Below are positions 60,110-64,000 of a DNA stretch of 64,000 bases, piece by piece. A program made the translations under genes and the position numbers. How positions within the stretch are numbered: the first letter of the stretch is position 1; each line of letters starts with the position of its first letter. The stretch is from assembly GCA_032622095.1 (NCBI GenBank), contig CP136068.1, positions 53,962,025-54,026,024 on the forward strand. The letters are read 5' to 3'. This stretch comes from Siphonodentalium dalli. Taxonomy: Eukaryota > Mollusca > Scaphopoda > Gadilida > Siphonodentaliidae. The notes below the pieces were generated by a model. The model saw only the letters and a list, made by a program, of their open reading frames with translations, did not search any database and was not told the origin of the DNA.

Positions 60110-61845
60110 AGTCCAGAAAGCCCACCAAATGCGGCCAATGGGTTCGATGGGTAGCCCCAACCCGCGACCTGTTTGGTGGGACTATCATCCTGAGTGCTAA
60201 TTACGCCAATGAAGGGAACTCTATACATCGACAAGTGACAGTGTCCTGGTCGTAAAGGTTTCTATCTCTTCCTTGGAAACACTTGAAACAAGGGAAAGCA
60301 CTCTGATGTTCTGTTAAATTGTAAATGATTGTAGAACAATGCTATCAAATCATGTCAATCTGAGGTTATTTGCTAATCAAAATTCGACATTAATTTTCTT
60401 CCTGCGCTTGGCTGCATCAGTGAACACTGAACAACTAACTGAGCTCCCTCGTAAGCGCATGTAAAGGTGACCCGAAAGGAATGTCGAAAGCCCTTTCACC
60501 TCGTGCTGGAGCGACTGCTCGATTTGACCCTGATCTCCATCCGTCGATGGGGTGTTAACATCACAATACACCACGACAAGCTTCATTTCTAATTGCATGT
60601 GAGGTCTGGTCATTGGGGACCCCGGAGGAATGTCCAGAGCCTATACATCTCGGGGTGGAGCAGCAGCAGGACCGATCCCGATATCCAACCGACCGAACTG
60701 GCGATGGGAGGTTAGTAGGTACCAGTTCCCAAGCAAGCTTCCTGCTATAATGGCGTCAGGGAATAAGATCTTTTGTTTTCATTTAAAATCAAACCCGAAG
60801 TTACTGGCAGCTGTTGGCCAGAATGCGGCCAGTAACCTGTCTGCCAAGCCCCCGGAAGTGGTGACTTATAATAAGGAGGAAACAAGCCTGTGAACTGTGA
60901 TCCCATTCCAAGCCCAGCTGGGGCAGAAGGCATGGAGGATAAACTTTCAGGTGCCAAATAATTGCGTAAATGTAATAATTTGAGAAAAAGTCTCCTAATT
61001 TGAATTGAGACAAAGTAAAATGGCCATTCGACTAGTAATTTTAGCCCAAATTTCCACACACTATGATCATAAGGCACCGGAGAGCATGGTCAGGGACCAC
61101 TGTGGGTGTATCCCCCAGCCGCGCTGACCCCGAGATGACGACTTGTAGCGATGGACGGCGTGTGTCGAGTGTTTTAGTAGAGCTCAGTGGTCACGTCAAC
61201 AGCCAACGGTCGACCCGCAGAAGCAGATTGACGTCCCGTTCGATAGTCCAGGGAGCGCACCAACGTGACTAATGGGTTCAATGTGTAGCCCCAACCCGCG
61301 CCCTGTTTGGTGTGACTATCGCCCCGAGTGCTAATTACGCCAATTAGAGGAACACGATATATCGGCAAGTCAGAGAAGGATACAGGGATGTTTTGATACC
61401 TGTTACAGGTTTGGGTGCCCAAACTATAGAGACCCAAATGTCCCCAAATTCCATGTAGATAGTATTTATTCCAGTTGGATCTTCCATATTTTCAAGGAAT
61501 TTTTCTACAATTCAACAAAATGTCCTAGTAATGCAAATCATCAGCCCGCAGATGATATTATAGTCTATAATATGGAGCCTTTATTTGCACAATCAAGTAT
61601 CCAGTACTGAATATTTTAACATCCAAATTTATATGGGCACATACTCAAATACAGAACAGGTGTCCCCAAACAAAAATTCTCTGGATCCTTCCCCGCGAGT
61701 TTGTCCGTGTCCTAGGGGAAGCAACTCGTGTGAGCTACGGGTTCGATGGGTAGCCCCAACCCGCGTCCTGTGTGGTGTGACTATCGCTCCGAGTGCTAAT
61801 TACGCCAATTAGAGGAACCCTATATATCGACTTTCGTTCTCTATT
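60110..61845. repeat. Three dispersed direct repeats in element D
   Basis: Copies at about 60110-60235, 61245-61370 and 61730-61835 share GGGTAGCCCCAACCCGC, GAGTGCTAATTACGCCAAT and AGGAACNCTATAYATCG. The last two are about 90 percent alike; the first is more diverged. Confidence 0.75.
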
Positions 61846-63048
61846 CTTGGGACCTCGAAACGAGGGAAGCGACGTCAAGGGGAGCTACGGGGAAGGCGAT
61901 TCATGAACCTGTTCTTACCTCGATGAGCAGTCCTGTGAAAGTAATTAATGAGATTACGAACAATCACAAATACACCTGTTGTGTTATGTTACCATGTCTG
62001 TGCCAACCAAGGCAGTAACAGCTCCATTGTTGGTTAAAAAGGTTCAAATTGACATTCAGGATTTTACAATCCTATCAGCGTATTCCACAAGCGTTAAAAC
62101 AGTGCTTTTGTCTTCAGTTTTACACCAGACGATGTTATTGTTAACGTCTAAAGAAAGCCGTAAAACGAAAAAATGAACTTGAAAGTAAGTCACCTAATTT
62201 CGTGATACCTTTAACCACCGTCAACGAACGTGGTAACTTAAATTATACGTCACCTGTATGCCATAGATTTGTTATAAAGAAAACGATCAGCGTCTTTAGT
62301 CATATCCAATGGTGCCTCGAATGTTCTGTCGTTAATAGGCCAGAAATTCTTACATTGTCGGCATAAACAACGGATATTACTTGATTTGACCGATTAAAAT
62401 TATGGAAGACAAAGTCCGTTAAAACGAAACGAGTCATCCATTTCCGATCTTATATTCGGAACAAAACCGCGTAATCTTTATGTGAATTGTTACATAATTT
62501 TCAACTATAAGCAAAGAAATAATGTTGTTTGTATAAAACAAAAACAAAACTGATTTTGCTATACAAACTGCAACTTAGCTTCGTATTCTTTGTGAGAGAT
62601 TTCTTTTTGCACCCGTCCTGGTGAGGAGGGAAAAAAATATGGCCATGATTACACGAAGATATGTACCATAGAATTTCGTACGTTTTTTTCAACTCGGAGA
62701 GTTAACCCCTCCTACTTGGGATAATATACCATATAGTTCAGTGGGCAAGATACCTTTGACGGAGATATGCATAATTTTTTTGCATCGGAACAATATTAAA
62801 TGTTCATCATAATCACTCACTCATAAGAGCTTTATACAGATTTAGTCAATGTTGAATGCTTATGCAAGGGTAAGTTGAAAGTAAGATAATTTTTAAGTCT
62901 GAAATGCTCAAATTAACTTAGAATAATACCTGAGTTTACCAGAATTTTGCTATTTTTAATTAAACTAATTCTTTATTGTTTTTTGTATAAATTGCTCTTA
63001 CAAATTCATCAAATTGATTTGCAGCCAGATCTAATGACATACTCTTAC

Positions 63049-63257
63049 CTTCTGTTCCACAAGTCAGGATTTTATCACAGATAGCCTCGCAGGTCGATAT
63101 TGGGTCTGTGCATTTCTCTCGTGGCGTCTTTTGCAGAGAGGTCAGTAAGCTCCGCCCACAAGGGCAATGAGTGACAGTTTCAGGTAGTAAGTTGCATGGT
63201 GAGCAAACACCAGGATGACAACTTTTCTGGCAGCTATGGTTGCCGCATCCAAGCTGC
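63049..63257 (-). CDS. NFX1: NFX1 exon (most 5' in window): NF-X1 zinc fingers
   Basis: 209 nt. It begins with one base that completes a codon from an exon outside the window, preceded by a tactcag acceptor, and ends GAACAGAAG|gtaaga. It encodes an NF-X1 finger, CGNHSCQKSCHPGVCSPC, then CPCGRSLLTSLQKTP and the start of the next finger, CEAICDKILTCGTE. The order of Cys and His residues fits the middle NF-X1 repeats of NFX1, where each finger has a C-x-H-x-C-x3-C-H-x-G-x-C-x2-C core. The exon ends with one base of a Gly codon that joins exactly to the exon at 56940. A run of 25-bp repeats 540 bp upstream (63801-64000) may derive from the donor of the preceding exon. Confidence 0.93.
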
Positions 63258-63800
63258 CTGAGTACAGAAAGCAAACAGAATGTCATCCAAAATCACAAGA
63301 ATACATACTTAACTCTTGTTCAACTAACAAAGTCCAATATCAAGTATGGCCAAAAATAGAAAGAAATGTATCATATTTTATTTTAATCAGTATACATGGT
63401 GCGAGTAAAAGAAATAACAGCCTAGCCAACTGTGCACCTACAGCCAAACCAAGGCTTCTACACAGAACAACATACAGATACAGATAGATTGTACGTTCTT
63501 ATAATGAGTGTATTCAATGATGTTGTTATGAGATTTTTGCAATTTTCTAATTATAAACAAAAGCTCCAATTTTTAACAAAATTTTGGATAGCCAAAATCT
63601 CATAATTGAAACTTAATAAACACAATGAATATCGATATTACAAATATTGGGTAAATTGTATTTTGTGCATGTTCATGCTCTTTCCATCAATGACATCCCC
63701 CAAATGTTCTCCATTTTATCATTTCCCAATTTTGATCCCAACTTTGTTATTTGTTTTCCAATGCTCATTTCTAATCAGAGTTGAAAATCAGTTCTGCGAC

Positions 63801-64000
63801 ACTGACCTGTCACATAGTGTATTATACTGACCTATCACATAGTGTATCATACTGACCTGTCACATAGTGCATCATACTGACCTATCACATAGTGTATCAT
63901 ACTGACCTATCACAATAGTGTATAACACTGACCTGTCACATAGTGTATTATACTGACCTATCACATAGTGTATCATACTGACCTGTCACATAGTGCATCA
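63801..64000 (-). repeat. 25-bp tandem array with splice-donor-like motif
   Basis: Eight units of 25-26 bp. On minus each reads ACTATGTGACAGGTCAGTAT or a variant with GATAG, so every unit holds an AG|GTCAGT donor-like site. The array runs to the window end, just where the next NFX1 exon should be. Confidence 0.85.

Larger units (their letters stand above)
57412..62766 (+). mobile_element. Composite element D
   Basis: 5.4 kb. Outer left tip ATCTCCTAGAAGTATCTTGC then CCACTGAACTATATGG; its inverse near 57680-57736 closes the left module. The second tip TATCTCTGTCAAAGGTATCT begins at 57737, and the right end at about 62740-62766 is its inverse. Subterminal sequence TATTATCCCAAGTAGGAGG and CGTACGAAATTCTATGGTAC is repeated inverted at 62660-62730. 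The motif GTGGAGGCCACGAGG follows the second tip by about 45 bp. No transposase. Three dispersed copies of a module of about 120 bp lie in the body. Confidence 0.8.
17497..63257 (-). other. NFX1: NFX1-like gene (3' part, 14 coding exons in window)
   Basis: Gene-level entry. Fourteen minus-strand exons with AG/GT borders join in phase to about 572 codons of an NF-X1 family protein. The order is cysteine-rich NF-X1 zinc fingers (exons 63257-42502), a linker (35940-32377), an R3H nucleic-acid-binding domain (31300-29537) and a short charged tail ending at 17497. In the family these proteins are nuclear DNA/RNA-binding regulators (NFX1 in human, shuttle craft in fly). The upstream part with the RING/PHD-like finger and the first NF-X1 repeats must lie to the right of 64000. 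Introns are large (up to 10.6 kb) and hold four related composite transposons. The exon-intron model comes from reading splice sites and family similarity, not from transcripts. Confidence 0.93.

Noticed and set aside
61735-61775. tRNA gene suggested by a GGGTTCGA phrase
   Set aside because: No acceptor stem, D arm or anticodon arm can be drawn around it.
63801-64000. Possible CRISPR array at the right edge
   Set aside because: 25-bp units are directly adjacent with no spacers.

Overview
The window is animal genomic DNA: AT-rich, repeat-dense, with no bacterial-style gene packing. It carries one recognisable gene, the 3' part of an NFX1-type transcription factor (NF-X1 zinc fingers plus an R3H domain; relatives are human NFX1 and Drosophila shuttle craft). 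The gene lies on the minus strand. Fourteen coding exons run from 63257 down to a stop codon at 17499-17497, and every exon-exon reading phase joins. The 5' exons lie beyond position 64000. Several repeat families (units containing GGGCATAACTCTG and ATCATCCGGAAACC, GTCCCCCGAA ends, units containing CCAAGATGGC and ending AAGTTGAGCTAA) look to me like those of molluscan, especially bivalve, genomes. The assignment to a mollusc or other lophotrochozoan is an inference.

Layout. 1-17490 lies downstream of NFX1 and has no supported host gene. It holds diverged satellites (1-3030), a broken CR1/Jockey-like retrotransposon (about 5880-8955) split by a 1.35-kb DNA transposon with a 9-bp target duplication (6919-8263), minisatellites, and several palindromic MITE-like units. 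17497-63257 is NFX1, whose introns are filled with mobile DNA: two hAT elements with 8-bp target duplications (18242-19990, 34059-35487), two further degraded hAT-like elements, tandem-repeat elements, and four large composite elements called A (21661-26550), B (36901-42310), C (48688-55948) and D (57412-62766).

Elements A-D are the most unusual mobile DNA. They belong to three sequence families but share one ground plan. Each has a 300-370 bp left module bounded by an exact or near-exact inverted copy of its own tip, then a second direct tip, then a body without a recognisable transposase, then a right inverted end. The second tip, not the outermost one, matches the right tip. All four point the same way, opposite to NFX1.

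The second unusual pattern is in NFX1 itself. Next to at least two, and probably three, 5' splice sites, the end of the exon plus its splice donor has been tandemly duplicated into the intron: about seven decayed copies at 46433-46890, one copy at 32298-32350, and a 25-bp array at 63801-64000 that fits the donor of the next exon beyond the window. Some copies keep a usable GT donor.
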